This document shows positions 1-10,866 of a DNA stretch of 64,000 bases, piece by piece. How positions within the stretch are numbered: position 1 is the first letter of the stretch; every line of letters starts with the position of its first letter. The notes beneath the pieces are model-generated. The model worked only from the letters and a program-made list of their open reading frames with translations. It did no database searches and was not told where the DNA came from. The DNA is from Sesamum alatum (Eukaryota; Streptophyta; Magnoliopsida; Lamiales; Pedaliaceae), in NCBI GenBank assembly GCA_034509735.1, contig JACGWO010000003.1, positions 1,302,001-1,366,000 on the forward strand, in the 5' to 3' direction. A program made the position numbers and the translations under genes.

Positions 1-1117
1 GCCCACAACTTTTTTCACACATTTTCTTAATATATGATTTTCTACATATCCATCTCTTATAGGTGGAATAGGAAATGGAGTAGGAATTTGGAATACAGGA
101 TCCGGAGCCTGTACATCGAGTGTTTGAGACCAACCAAATAATAGAGTAAAGTAAATTTAACCCTATAATAATTGTCCCTAACACAAAAAACCAAGAAAAA
201 GAAAGCCATAAATTCCTGACAAGGTCAACATTCGGAGAAAAAAGTCTTACTAGTGGTAAAGCAGTTGAATGCAGCAGGACTCATACCTTACATGGATAGG
301 CTTTCACTTTCACTATTCCAAATTTCCAGCAAAAGGGGAAGATAGAGTAATTGAAGTCGATGATGAGCCAGAGAAAGAGGCATTGGGGGCCTAAACTTGG
401 AAGGCCCCCACTTCTGATTTTGCTGGGCCCACATCCACAATGGAACATGATTAATTGACTGCACCACATACTCTCTAATAACTGATAAGGTTTTGCCCAT
501 GCCCTATATATGTATAGGCTATAGACTCTACTACGCCTCATGCTTATAAAGAGGTTATACATTAGGTAATGCATTGACAAAATTATGCTATAAGTAAATA
601 TATATGTCCGAGTTAACCAGAATTAATTTAGTTAGCAAAGTTGAAACCTAATATTATGAATTTGAATAGAATATTATTATACTTTATAGTAGGTGTTGGA
701 TTTTTATTGTAATAATAGGTGTTGTTTATATTTGATTTATTTGATATTGTTGATTAGGGTATAATTATTGTAATTATTTTTGTTAGATATTGATATTCGA
801 CGAGAATGATTGTAATCGATTTATTGTAATTAATAATAGTTCATCTCTCTCACTTAAAAAGAAGACGTGCATAAATATTTTTGCAAAATTATAGGTACAT
901 TTTATAGAGGGCATTAATGTAATATATTTTAGGAAGTGTTTATGTAAACTTTAATCACTGAATAGGGGGTTCACTTGTTATTATAACTACACCCTTAAAG
1001 GGTAATTATAATTTTACAAAAAGCATGGGTGCTTGTGTATTTGAATCGAACCTTGAGAAGTGTGAGTGTAATTTACCTTACAAATTATTGCTCTTATTAA
1101 TTTTGAAAAATTATTGC

Positions 1118-1147
1118 TATTATTATTATTATTATTATTATTATTAT
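1118..1147. repeat. (TAT)n microsatellite
   Basis: About ten uninterrupted copies of the trinucleotide TAT/ATT. Confidence 0.95.
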
Positions 1148-2722
1148 GCTAATATTTATTTTAAACTTATTATTTCTATTTTATGAATTAAAAATAAGTT
1201 TGTTTTTTAAAAAAAATTGTTATTATTTCAATTGACCGAGTTGTGTTTGATACGATCAAGAGGGTCCGGGTTTGAGTGATCTTATGAGTTCGTTCAAATA
1301 TTTTATGAGATATTTGAAAACTTATGAGATATTGTATGTTACTTTGATATTTTTGTTTTAAACAAAATGAGCTTACATGATCCAAAAACAAAATCATGTT
1401 CGGAGTTTATAAACAATTTAAAAAGTACAGTGCTTTTATTAACTTATTTTAAAATCTTAATAAGTTTATTTAATTTTATTCATATTAGTTATAAAATAAT
1501 TGTTATTAATCTCTATAAGCTTCATAATTTTATTCTATCTAAATATTTTAAAAGCTTATTTTTTAAATAAAATATTGCTAATCTTATGAGTTTTGAACAT
1601 ATGTTATGAAGTGTATGAACTTAATTAAAAGAGTTTTTAAATAAATTAAGCCCAAATGTTGGATGGTCTTGAAATTGGTAAAATATTTACCATTAATAGG
1701 ATAATTAGAATATTCAAATATTGAGAAAAATAATAAATTTAGGTGTATAGGTACTGTATAGATTAAAAACACGATTTTGCTTTAATCTCTTGTGGAACAA
1801 AAATTGAATAATATTATTTCTTGGGGAGTAAATTGATTATACTTATATTAAAATTTTCAAATTATTAACAATTAATATAAATTATTTATCAATATCAAAT
1901 ATGTATAACTAGCCAATAATAATTATTACGTTAGACCAACAACAACTATTAAAATAAATTAGTACCTATATATTGGTGAGCCTCGAACTTATGATCAAAA
2001 TATCATGAGATCTCAATTTCAACAATTAAACTAGATCTCACGGCAAACTATTAAGATTTTACCCATGCATGCATGTTGGTTAATCAATTTTATAATGCAA
2101 TATGTATTTACATTTGTTTATGTGTATTTTTGGCCTAAAAATTGATTGTTTTTTTCAAATTATTATTTCAATTCAAGTATCATGACACCACCTAGCGAGT
2201 GTTTAGGGGAATTTATATGCTTTTTTAAATATTTTATAAGATGCTAGCTATTTAGAGCTTTTCTACATTATTGATAATGTATTTTAGAAAATAAGAATAT
2301 AAAATTCAAAAAATAAATGTTAGGAGCCTCCTTTGGGGAACTTTTTTTTTTTTGTTAAATTATTTTTAAGATTTTGACTATCTCTCCTCATACTAATAAA
2401 AAACTTATCATTCATAATATTTTGCAAGCACTAAAAAGGTAAAATATTCGTGAAAAATGTCGGGCGAAAATTTTAAAGTTGTCACCAAAATTACATATTA
2501 TTTGACAATAATTTTAATCTTATCATTATATAATTACCAGTGACAAAAATTATGTATAAAATCGTAACTATAATGACTAATGACATATCTATGTGATCAT
2601 AATTTATGAACTTTATCCATAACTTTTTATCACTAACTCTTACTTATAGCAACTTGTACAAAATAACAGTACTCTTAAGACTACGAGATTCATTATTATG
2701 ATAAAATAAAAATTCTTATTAA

Positions 2723-2744
2723 AATATATATATATATATATATA
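2723..2744. repeat. (TA)n microsatellite
   Basis: About eleven TA dinucleotides in a row. Confidence 0.95.
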
Positions 2745-2963
2745 AAATTAGTGACAATACTCAATTGTCATTTATTGTTTTGTCACAAATCTTTTATTTT
2801 CATTATTGTGAAGTTTCATAATCTTCTTTTATTCTGATGTTTGAAAAGCTCGTTTATAAAATAAAATCCAATATCTTAATTATATGTTTTGAAAATATTT
2901 TACAAAATGTATGAACTTAAGTAATAAGATTTTTCAGATAAATGTAGTCAAACAACTTTTAAA

Positions 2964-3261
2964 GGGAGAATGACACTTTTGGTCCCTGAGCTGGTAGCTC
3001 TTTCACAATTTTAGTCATTTTCGTTAATTGATTGTTAAATCAGACGAGAATGACTTTTATCCATGCCTCCTTTCCAGCCTCATGTTTGCAGAATTTTTTT
3101 TTTTCCATTTGATTTAATGAATAATTGACAAAAAATAACCAAAATAGTAAAAAAAAAAAAAAAAAGTGCTTGTTTAGTGACTAAAAGTGTAAGTAGTGAT
3201 TGTTTTAGGATTGAAATCGAATAAATGATATTATTTAGAAATCAAAAATATAATTCTCCCC
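2964..3261. mobile_element. Small terminal-inverted-repeat element (MITE, Mu-like ends)
   Basis: The left end begins GGGAGAATGACACTTTTGGT and the right end reads as its imperfect inverse (GGGGGAGAATTATATTTTTG on the other strand). The body is about 300 bp, non-coding, with a long A run. 'Acttttggtccc'-type ends are common in plant Mutator-like MITEs. No clear target duplication was confirmed. Confidence 0.55.
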
Positions 3262-3262
3262 C

Positions 3263-4261
3263 ATACCTAGTTATCGATCACTGATGTAAAAGTCAAAAGT
3301 GTAACAACGTGAAAAAACACGGAAACTCTCCAATCGCATTTCAAAATTCCATACAAGAAAACTCAAAAAACTTAATGATGTAAGGTAAAATGGTGCAAAG
3401 AGTAAATATTAAGTGGATTTCTTGAAGGGATAATGGGAGTGGGGGCATTTATTAAATCTCTTATTTCATTAATAACTCTATCAATTGATTGGGTAATAAA
3501 TTTAAATTTTATCAATACATTAATTTTTTTGTTGTGTCGATAGTATTCTTAAGTTGTTTTACTTACTTTTTTTTTAATGTAATGTATTAATTTATATATT
3601 TTATTTATATTTATAATATATTTTAAAATATAAAAAAATTATTATTATATGTGCGTTGGAACAGCACGCCAAGACCAGTCATTAGATCGAAATAGGATTG
3701 GTGGATGAGAAGGGCTAACTCCCCTAAACTAATTATGACCGCAGAAATGAAGTATTTATTTATTTATTTATTTTTTAAAGTATAGCGATGAACTATTATT
3801 GATTTTGAACAAATATATTACAATCATTCATATCAAATATATAATAAGTAATAACTTATCAATAATTATAATAATTTATGCTAATCATCTAGTCTAAAGT
3901 AGAATCACATCTATTTTTAAGTAGACCAACATTCTAGATTGATGGAGTTAGAATCCATAATTTTAAGAGTTATGGGCCTTTAACTTCACCAATAAAACTA
4001 GTTGTTGGCAGAAGTGAAATATTAATTAGGTACAACAGTGTGAGATGGAGATGGAGATGGAGTATGGATGATGGATGCAGCAGGCAGGCCACCGACCACC
4101 CTCCTTTAAAGGCAGGCTGGTAATAGCAGAGGTTTGTTGACAGACATATGTATATAGTTATCCATTTGAAGGAAGAGATGATGGGAGGATAAGGAAATCA
4201 GCACTGAAAGCCAATTAATTACTGGCCTTTTGATTAGACTCTTCGAAATATCTTGTGTACA
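3263..4261. other. AT-rich intergenic DNA, nothing recognised
   Basis: Contains a short (TTTA)n run near 3751-3772 and a more GC-balanced stretch at about 4030-4230 with GGAGAT repeats. No open frame or family motif could be supported. Confidence 0.5.
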
Positions 4262-4995
4262 TTGTAATAATAAAATATTATAAAAAATACATTCAATTAA
4301 TTTTTTATTTTTCCAATAAATAATACCATTTTAAATGCAAATAATTTAACAAATTTTTTTATCTAAAATAAATTAAATCGTAAAAAGAATACATTCATCT
4401 AATTTTTTTATTTTCTCAAAAAGTAATAACATTTTGGATTAGGTACTTTAAGATAATTTTCGATATACAATGAATTAAATAATACAAAGAATATATTCAT
4501 CTAATTCTTTAATTTTCTCAATAAGTAATATCATCTTACGATTTATAATGAATAATATAATACAAATAATACAATCAAGTAATTTTTATTTTTCAATAAG
4601 TAATATCAATTTAGATTTAAACACTTTAACATAGTTTTTTTTTTTTTTTTATCTAGGATGAAGTATACAAGACAAAGTATACATTCAAGTAATTTTTTAT
4701 TTTTTTCAAAAGGTAATGTCCTTTTAAATATAGGTGCTTTAACATAGTTTTTTGATCTAAAATGAATTATATAATAAAATGAATAGATTCAAGTAATGTT
4801 TTATTTCAATAAGTAATATCATTTTAGATTTAGGTACGTTAACATACTTTCTGATATAGAATGAATTATATAATACAAACAATGCATTTATCTAATATTA
4901 TAATTTCTCAATTAGTAATATCATTTCAAATTTAGGTACTTTAATATAGTTTTTGATCTAAAATGAATTATATAATACAAGTAATACATTCCACT
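4262..4995. repeat. AT-rich tandem array, unit about 103 bp, about 7 copies
   Basis: A phrase of the type ACATTCAWSTAAT followed by TTTATTTT..AATAAGTAATA..CATTTTAGATTTAGGTACTTTAACATAG recurs. Anchor positions are about 4288, 4391, 4494, 4571, 4681, 4785, 4884 and 4986, giving spacings of about 103, 103, 77, 110, 104, 99 and 102 bp. Copies are diverged and differ in short A/T runs, as expected of an old minisatellite. It has no coding content. Confidence 0.8.
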
Positions 4996-5003
4996 AAATT
5001 ATT

Positions 5004-5062
5004 GGTCCCGGACCGGCCACCGGGCCGGTGCCCCATTTGCCCCTGCCCGATTGTCATCCCTA
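5004..5062 (-). mobile_element. Possible truncated hAT-type end
   Basis: Read on the minus strand it starts TAGGGATGACAATCGGGC and continues into a GGCCGG-rich stretch. A 'TAGGGATG..AA.CGGGCCGG' start is typical of many plant hAT termini. Only one end is visible, next to the CACTA insertion, so this is a tentative call from composition and terminal motif. Confidence 0.3.
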
Positions 5063-5070
5063 AATTTTAT

Positions 5071-5073
5071 TGA
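5071..5073. repeat. CACTA target-site duplication, left (TGA)
   Basis: TGA directly precedes the CACTACAAAAAA terminus. The same triplet follows the other terminus at 41112-41114. A 3-bp duplication is the hallmark of CACTA elements. Confidence 0.8.
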
Positions 5074-5720
5074 CACTACAAAAAAGCGGGAATTGGCATG
5101 GATTGTTACGATAGTTCCAAATACTGTTCTAATTTGGAACGACACAGGAACTGTTGTAGAACGGGAAACCATTGTTGACGTCACATTCGTTTTGTGATAA
5201 ATCCAAACGTATTGGAACAGCAAGACCATTCCAATACGTGGAGTCCGACACTCGTTCCAACCCGGGAGCGAAAAAAAAAATTGTATTACAATTTGGAACA
5301 CATATGTGTCTTTTGAAATAGTAAGTGGACGTAATCGCATACTACTCCAAATCCCGGCCCCACGATCGGTACATATTGGAAAGTGGGGATGACCGTTCCA
5401 AAATGAAATAAAAATAATGAAATGATTTTAGTCCTAATGAGAACATTGTAATACAATTACCATTCCTAATTATGGTACTTATCAAAACTAAATTAGAGTT
5501 GCAAGAACTGTCCCAAAGTATGTTACAATTTGGAAAAGTTATTGTACGTTAGAGATTTTGTATTACAAAACTTATTCCAAATACACTACAACAACTATAT
5601 TTAACGGATATATCCATGTTCCTATTGCCGCGCCTGGACCCATTCCTAATGTTGATTCAATGGTCAGATTTTAACGGCTAGTTTTGGAGTTCCAATTACC
5701 ATTCCAATGCCTGATCCAAA
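5074..5720. repeat. CACTA 5' terminal and subterminal repeat region
   Basis: The CACTA terminus is followed by about 650 bp with many copies of the short word (T)TGGAAC or GTTCCAA in both orientations (for example near 5126, 5139, 5210, 5222, 5235, 5274, 5382 and 5503). The matching set occurs at 40420-41060. Such arrays are the known TNPA binding region of En/Spm elements. The exact motif here is inferred by eye. Confidence 0.75.
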
Positions 5721-5992
5721 ATTTATTATACATATGTCTCCTTCATTTTATTTCTTCTCACTCTCTATCCATTTCATTTCTTCTCTTTCTCTCTCTTGTT
5801 CTTATAGATATAAACAAAAATATCACCAATCTCTGTTAAATTTCGATTGATCTTTGAAGTTGTTTTGTTCAGGTAACAACTTGAAACCTTTTTTGGTTGA
5901 TTAAAATACACGCAGTTAATTAATGGTTGTATATATATTAATTTATTTTGTTTATTTAATTACTTTTGTGAATTGCATATGTAGGACTAATC

Positions 5993-8528
5993 ATGTTAAG
6001 ACAGTTGAGGAGATCGATGTATGATTGGGACTTGCTAGGTGTGACGTTAGAGTTTGAGAATAGTGTTACTGTATTTCTTGAATGGGCCAAGTCTCAGCGT
6101 TCATATATGGACGGTGAGAATATTAAGTGTCCGTGTCGAAAGTGCAAAAATTAAAGGTCTAAAACGCCGGACGAGGTAATTTTCGACTTGTGTATGCAAG
6201 GGTTTATGCCTGAGTATTATAATTGGACTTTGTATGGCGAGGGGAGGGTGCAGAAGTACTTTGATGCATTGACCGCCGCCCCTGTTCAATAGCAGCCAAT
6301 GCAAACCATTCAGGAGGACAGGTTTGTACGTAGTGGGGTGATGCAGCGTAGATGGATTGGGCGCAAGGGAAGGTTTTCGATGCCGCCGGGCCGACTTTCT
6401 TGTCTTCTTATAACTCGAAGGTTATGCCGATGATGGTACAATGTATTGTCTTTATGATGCCGGACCTAGTTCATATTACGATGAGGGGCCCTATAATTAT
6501 GTGTCTGGGTTGTTAAACTATTTTTTCAATGTAGTGTATGTTGCCGACCAATCGTTGTGGAACGATTGCACTGATTCTCAATTGACATCAATTGCTAGTT
6601 TAGTGAATATCAAGGCCGAGAGGGGGGGGGGGGGAGGGGGGTTCTGAGCGAACATATGATCAACTGTGCCAGTAGGCTGATCATATACTGCCCATGATCA
6701 CACTTTCCCCCGATTACTATAGTATGAAGAAATTGATAAGAGACTTGGGATTACCTATTGAGAAGATTCATGTATGTAAAAGAGGCTACATCTTGTACTA
6801 GAAGGACGACATTGATCAAGAGTACTGCAAGTTTGTGGAGAAGCTAGATGCAAGTCGACCAGGGAGAGAAATCCTAAATGCAAGAAGGCCCCGTATGCCA
6901 TTCTTAGGTACCTGCCACTTACCTCTCGACTGCAGAGGTTGTATGCTTTTGAATCGACTGCCAAACACATGACATGGCATACCAACCATTAGACGGAGGA
7001 GGGGTCTATGTGTCATCTATCTGATGTAGAGGCTTAGAGACATTTTGATAAAAAATATCCCGATTTTACAACTAGCCTCGAATGTTAGACTGGGGCTTTG
7101 CACATATGGGTTCGCACTGCACGGGCAGTATGGTAAAATATACTCATGTTGGCCCATGATACTCACATCGTACAATCTCCCACCGGGAATGTGCATGACG
7201 TCTAAGTATATGTTCCTGATGATGGTGATACCTGATCCTTTCAATCCCTAACGTTTGATGGATGTGTACCTGGAGCCATTGATCAAGCAGTTGCAAAATT
7301 TATGGCATGTGGGTGTACGGATGCATGATAATACGATGAACCAGGCATTCATGATGCGCTCCGCATTGGTGTGGACAGTGAACGACCTACTCGCTGGTGT
7401 CTGGATGGACTACCGCCAGTGTTATGGGGTGTCCAGTTTGTATGGAAGACACACAAGCATTCTATTTGCAGCACGGTAGGAAGGCAAGCTATTTTGACTG
7501 CCACAGGTAGTTTCTCCCACCGGACCATCCGTACTGCAGGGAAAAAAAGTTTTCAGTAATAATCGAGTGGAAAGGAAGGTTACACGTCCGAGACTGACTG
7601 GAGAGCAGATCCGAGCTTGTGTCAATGAGTTTAGTGTTGCAGTCTAGCAATCATTGATTGAACCTGAAGGCTCCGATATTGAGCACAAGTGGACGAAGAA
7701 AGCATCTTTTGGGAGCTTTAATACTAGAGGACGCATCTGATATGACACAGTCTTGATGTTATGCACATTGAGAAGAATATATTTGATAGTATATTCAATA
7801 CCGTGATGGACATAAAGGGAAAAATGAAGGACAATTTGAATGCACGGAAGGATTTCAAGATCAAATGTAATCAGTCGGAGCTTGAGGTGGAAGAAAGGAG
7901 ACCGAACATGATGCCCAAAGTTGTATATACACTGACGAAGGACTAGAATAAGAGGATATATAACTGAATTCGTTATCTTAGGTTTCCTGATGGGTTCGCA
8001 TCTAACCTGTCCCGCTGTGTCGCTATGAAGGAGCTAAGGATGCACGGCATGAAGAGCCATGATTGTCATGTATTCATGTAAATGTTGATTCCGATTGCCG
8101 TCCATGAAATACTTCCAGAGCATGTGTGGAGCGCGTTGACGTAGGTGAGCCTTCTATTCTAAATTCTATGCTCGACCAAGCTTGATGTCACCAAGGTTAA
8201 AGACTTGGAAGACAATGTAGCCATCATTATGTGCAACCTCAAGAAATATTTTCTCCTTTTTTCGTCTCAATGAAGCACCTAATTGGTCACTTGTCATATG
8301 AGGCGCGCGTGGGGGGGCCTGTGCAATACAAGTGAATGTACCTATTTGAAAGGTATCTACACAAGAAAATTAGTTTTTTTTATATATATATTATTTTGGT
8401 GTCATTCGTATTTTAATAAATATTCATACAAATAGATTCCTTCACGATTTGAAGAAGAAGGTGAAAATCAAAGCACACGTCAAGCCGTCAATTGTGGAGG
8501 CATACATTGTTGAAGAAATCGAGCTTTT
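5993..8528 (+). pseudogene. TNP2-type (Transposase_21) CACTA transposase, first part, broken
   Basis: This is the catalytic transposase (TNPD-like) relic of the host CACTA. It probably starts at ATG 5993, after a leader with a candidate intron ending in TGTAG. A transposase-associated domain with CPCRKC and the phrase GFMPEYYNWTLYGEG lies at about 6030-6240. The TNP2 core follows at about 6730-8150, with phrases NVRLGLCTYGF, YNLPPGMCM, DVYLEPLIKQL, TVNDLLAG and LDVMHIEKNIFD, the last being the family's conserved LDVMHIEKN motif. A DUF4218-like stretch with GGPVQYKWMYLFERYL follows at 8290-8360. A candidate intron (about 8374-8430) precedes KKKVKIKAHVKPS. The frame is broken by several stops and shifts, and a poly-G tract at about 6622 adds another. 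A MULE then interrupts the gene; it resumes at 22904. Confidence 0.85.
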
Positions 8529-8530
8529 TA

Positions 8531-8735
8531 GGCAAAATTACACTTTTGGTCCCATAGGAATGGGGGGTTGATACTTTTGGTCCCGCCCTTTCTGAAATGA
8601 CCAGGTTAGTCCCAAAATTGAGAATTTTTCAACATATTTGGTCCCATTAGATGATTTTCGTCAAAAATACTAACGGCAAACGTCTCGCCTTTAGTGGGGT
8701 CACTTTGGAGGGAATGTATGGCAATAGGACAGTTA
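8531..8735 (+). repeat. MULE left terminal inverted repeat
   Basis: About 200 bp that matches the inverse of 22700-22903 with moderate divergence, including the shared phrase GTCCCATTAGATGATTT and an AACGGCAAACGTCTCG-like segment. Mu elements carry long terminal repeats of this type. Confidence 0.8.
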
Positions 8736-8898
8736 GGAGAGGCACTTGGAGGGAAGAATGTCGCATTTTCTACCCCTTTTATTTACTTCTTTTCTTTGCT
8801 TCATTCTCTTATTCTCATTCTCAAAAAGCGAGAATACTTAATGTTCTGCAAAGTAGAGAAAATTGCAGAAGTAGGTCGCGTACTTTGGCGAAGCAAAA

Positions 8899-9206
8899 AT
8901 GTCAGAAATGGATTCGGTAAATTGTTTATGTGGCAAAGTTGCAAGGCTGCGTACGTCATGGACCAACGAGAATCCTGAAAGAAGATTTCCTACTTGCGCC
9001 GATAGGGACCGAGGATGTAATTTTTATGCTTGGAAGATAATCCATTATGTTCTAGGGCAAAGGTAATAATTCTCGGGCTTCTACGTCAGTTGAACAGGCT
9101 TGAGCAAGAAAATGCTAATCTGAAGAGGAAAAATAAAGTTATCAAAACAGCTATTGTTGTTCTTGTTTTTGTATTAATTTGCAAGTTAATTACTGTTGGA
9201 GTTTGA
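8899..9206 (+). pseudogene. GRF-type zinc-finger / coiled-coil / membrane protein relic inside the MULE
   Basis: From ATG 8899 the frame reads a GRF zinc finger: CLCGKVARLRTSWT, then NPERRF, a cysteine (TCADRDRGC) and FYAWK. That matches the GRF pattern C-x-C-G..., N-P-x-R-x-F, C..., C-x-F-x-W. The frame stops at 9064. A second frame (about 9066-9206) carries a leucine/glutamate coiled coil (LLRQLNRLEQENANLKRK) followed by a hydrophobic helix (IVVLVFVLICKL) and a stop. GRF finger, coiled coil and C-terminal membrane helix is a known small plant protein architecture, so I read this as one gene broken by a frameshift near 9050-9070. It lies just inside the left terminal repeat, opposite in strand to the transposase. 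Its role is unknown, perhaps an accessory protein like mudrB, but that is a guess. Confidence 0.6.
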
Positions 9207-9649
9207 GATGTGTTAAATCCTTTCAGCAAATTTCTGATTCTGATGTATTTTGCAGTGTAATGTTTTTATTAATGAAGAAATTTTGTTTACGGATGTATTT
9301 TTCAGTGTTCTTTTTATCACATGAACTCGAAGCACCTAACAAATGAGTACTGACTAGAAACAAATGACTAGAAAATAAATCATCAACCTGTAGCATTTAA
9401 GTTGGAAAAACATCCATTAAACTTGGTAAATCACAAAAGTTTTCCAACCAATTGGAGCGTACCAGGTTCATCAACCATTGAAGCAAAAGGCATTCAATGA
9501 CATACAAAATAACAGCCTGGCAATAAAGTTTATACAAAAACATAATTGGCTGCAAAAACCACAAAAAAATAATTGCAATTCATGGTTGTGTATCTACTGC
9601 TTCTTTTCCTTTCTGTTTTCCTTGAATTGAGGCTATTGTTGCATTCAAG

Positions 9650-10866
9650 TTTGTCATGGTGACAAACTTCTTTCCCCCTTGGTCAAGACTGGCACTCTGT
9701 TTATGCTCCCAGTAGGTTGGTTGGTGACAGAACTCATTTCGGACAATATCTGAGGATTGTTGGGCAGGAATGAAGGAGGTGCCCTTATGTTTACTGACTT
9801 AGAGATTGGGGGTCTGAATGTGGGAAATGCAGGGGTTACCCCCATTCCACCAGAGGTTACCCCAAGTAAACCCTCTGGAATTACAGGTTTCTTGTTTCTC
9901 TGTTCAATGAAGACAAAGATTAAAACAAACAATAAGAAATTTTAGTATACTGATTGTAGGGTTGGAGCAGCCAATGTCCTCTTCCTTGCCTGCATTCAGT
10001 AGCTGTAAAGTTAGATACTAACTCAACAATCTAATCAACATACAAAGCAATAAACACTTACTATCATCTTCATTACAGGTTGTGAAACTTCTTGTGTTGT
10101 GGGAACTGGGCCAACTCAACTTCCTCCTCAGCATTTAGATCTGCAATCAAATCCTTTGCTGCTTTTCTAATTTGGCACCCCTTTTTATTATGACCAGTTT
10201 CTCCAGAGAATTTGCATTTTACATGGTATGGTTGCCTTTTCAGTTTGATCATGGTTTTCTTCCCTTTTTGACCTTTCTTTGATGGTTCATTCACTTCCTT
10301 TCTCCTTGCTTTTGTTGGCTTGCCTACTTTCCTTCCCAGGTTTGGTGGATAGGGAGGAATGTACCCTGTCTTACTCCATAATTCTGGACCATTAATTGGA
10401 GAAATTGCATGCTCATACACTCGGATATATGTCTCAGTACTGTAGTATGGGTGGACAAGGTCTTCAGGATCAAGACACTGATAGGAGATGGAACTCATGG
10501 CATGGTTGCATGGTATCCCAGTTAATCCCCACCTCCTACATGTGCAGGTATGTCTTTGAAGGTCTACAATGAATCTATAGCCATCAACACATGCTATTTC
10601 ATAGTGAAAGTCATCACACTTTATTGGTATGCAGTTTGATGCTTTGTCCCTGTTCCTTTCAACAATTTTTTTGATCTTGGGACAAAGCTTTCCTTTCTAA
10701 TTTTGTTTTTCCTTGTCTCTGTTTTGTTGCAATCTACTCAGTAAATATTGGCTTATCCACTCAAGCATGGTCAAAATAGGCTTCTCTCTAGAATCAAGAA
10801 TATTGCAATTGAAGGTTTCATATATATCATTCAACAATAGATCACACTTAGGGAATGTATTAAAGT
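9650..10866 (-). pseudogene. MULE transposase, C-terminal part (SWIM finger, zinc knuckle, proline-rich tail)
   Basis: This is the minus-strand continuation of the transposase whose N-terminal part lies at 20399-22100. From 10866 downward it reads ILDSREKPILTMLEWI, then a SWIM-type zinc finger (CTCRRWGLTGIPCNHAM, about 10498-10546), and the standard MULE tail HPYYSTETY, YEHAISPINGPELW and PPNLGRKVGKPTKARR. A zinc knuckle CKFSGETGHNKKGC ends this part; the expected second cysteine is replaced. A frameshift near 10085 ends the frame. After a candidate intron, a proline-rich segment (about 9654-9932) looks like a further exon. The frame from 10073 to 10498 is open over 141 codons, so decay here is mild. 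Confidence 0.8.
10862..10866. repeat. Target duplication of copia-C, left (AAAGT)
   Basis: AAAGT precedes the 5' LTR and recurs right after the 3' LTR at 20394-20398, the 5-bp duplication expected of LTR elements. Confidence 0.9.

Larger units (their letters stand above)
1..2963. other. AT-rich intergenic DNA, no gene recognised
   Basis: Very AT-rich sequence with frequent stops in all frames. The longest open frames (about 100 codons, minus strand near 281-580) have no recognisable domain and look like chance. Two microsatellites lie inside it. I see no RNA gene or coding exon that I can support. Confidence 0.6.

Noticed and set aside
281..580. 99-codon minus-strand frame near the left edge
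   Set aside because: No recognisable domain, and an overlapping frame of similar length exists. Most likely chance.
4999..5340. 113-codon minus-strand frame
   Set aside because: It crosses the CACTA terminus and its subterminal repeats, so it cannot be a conserved gene.
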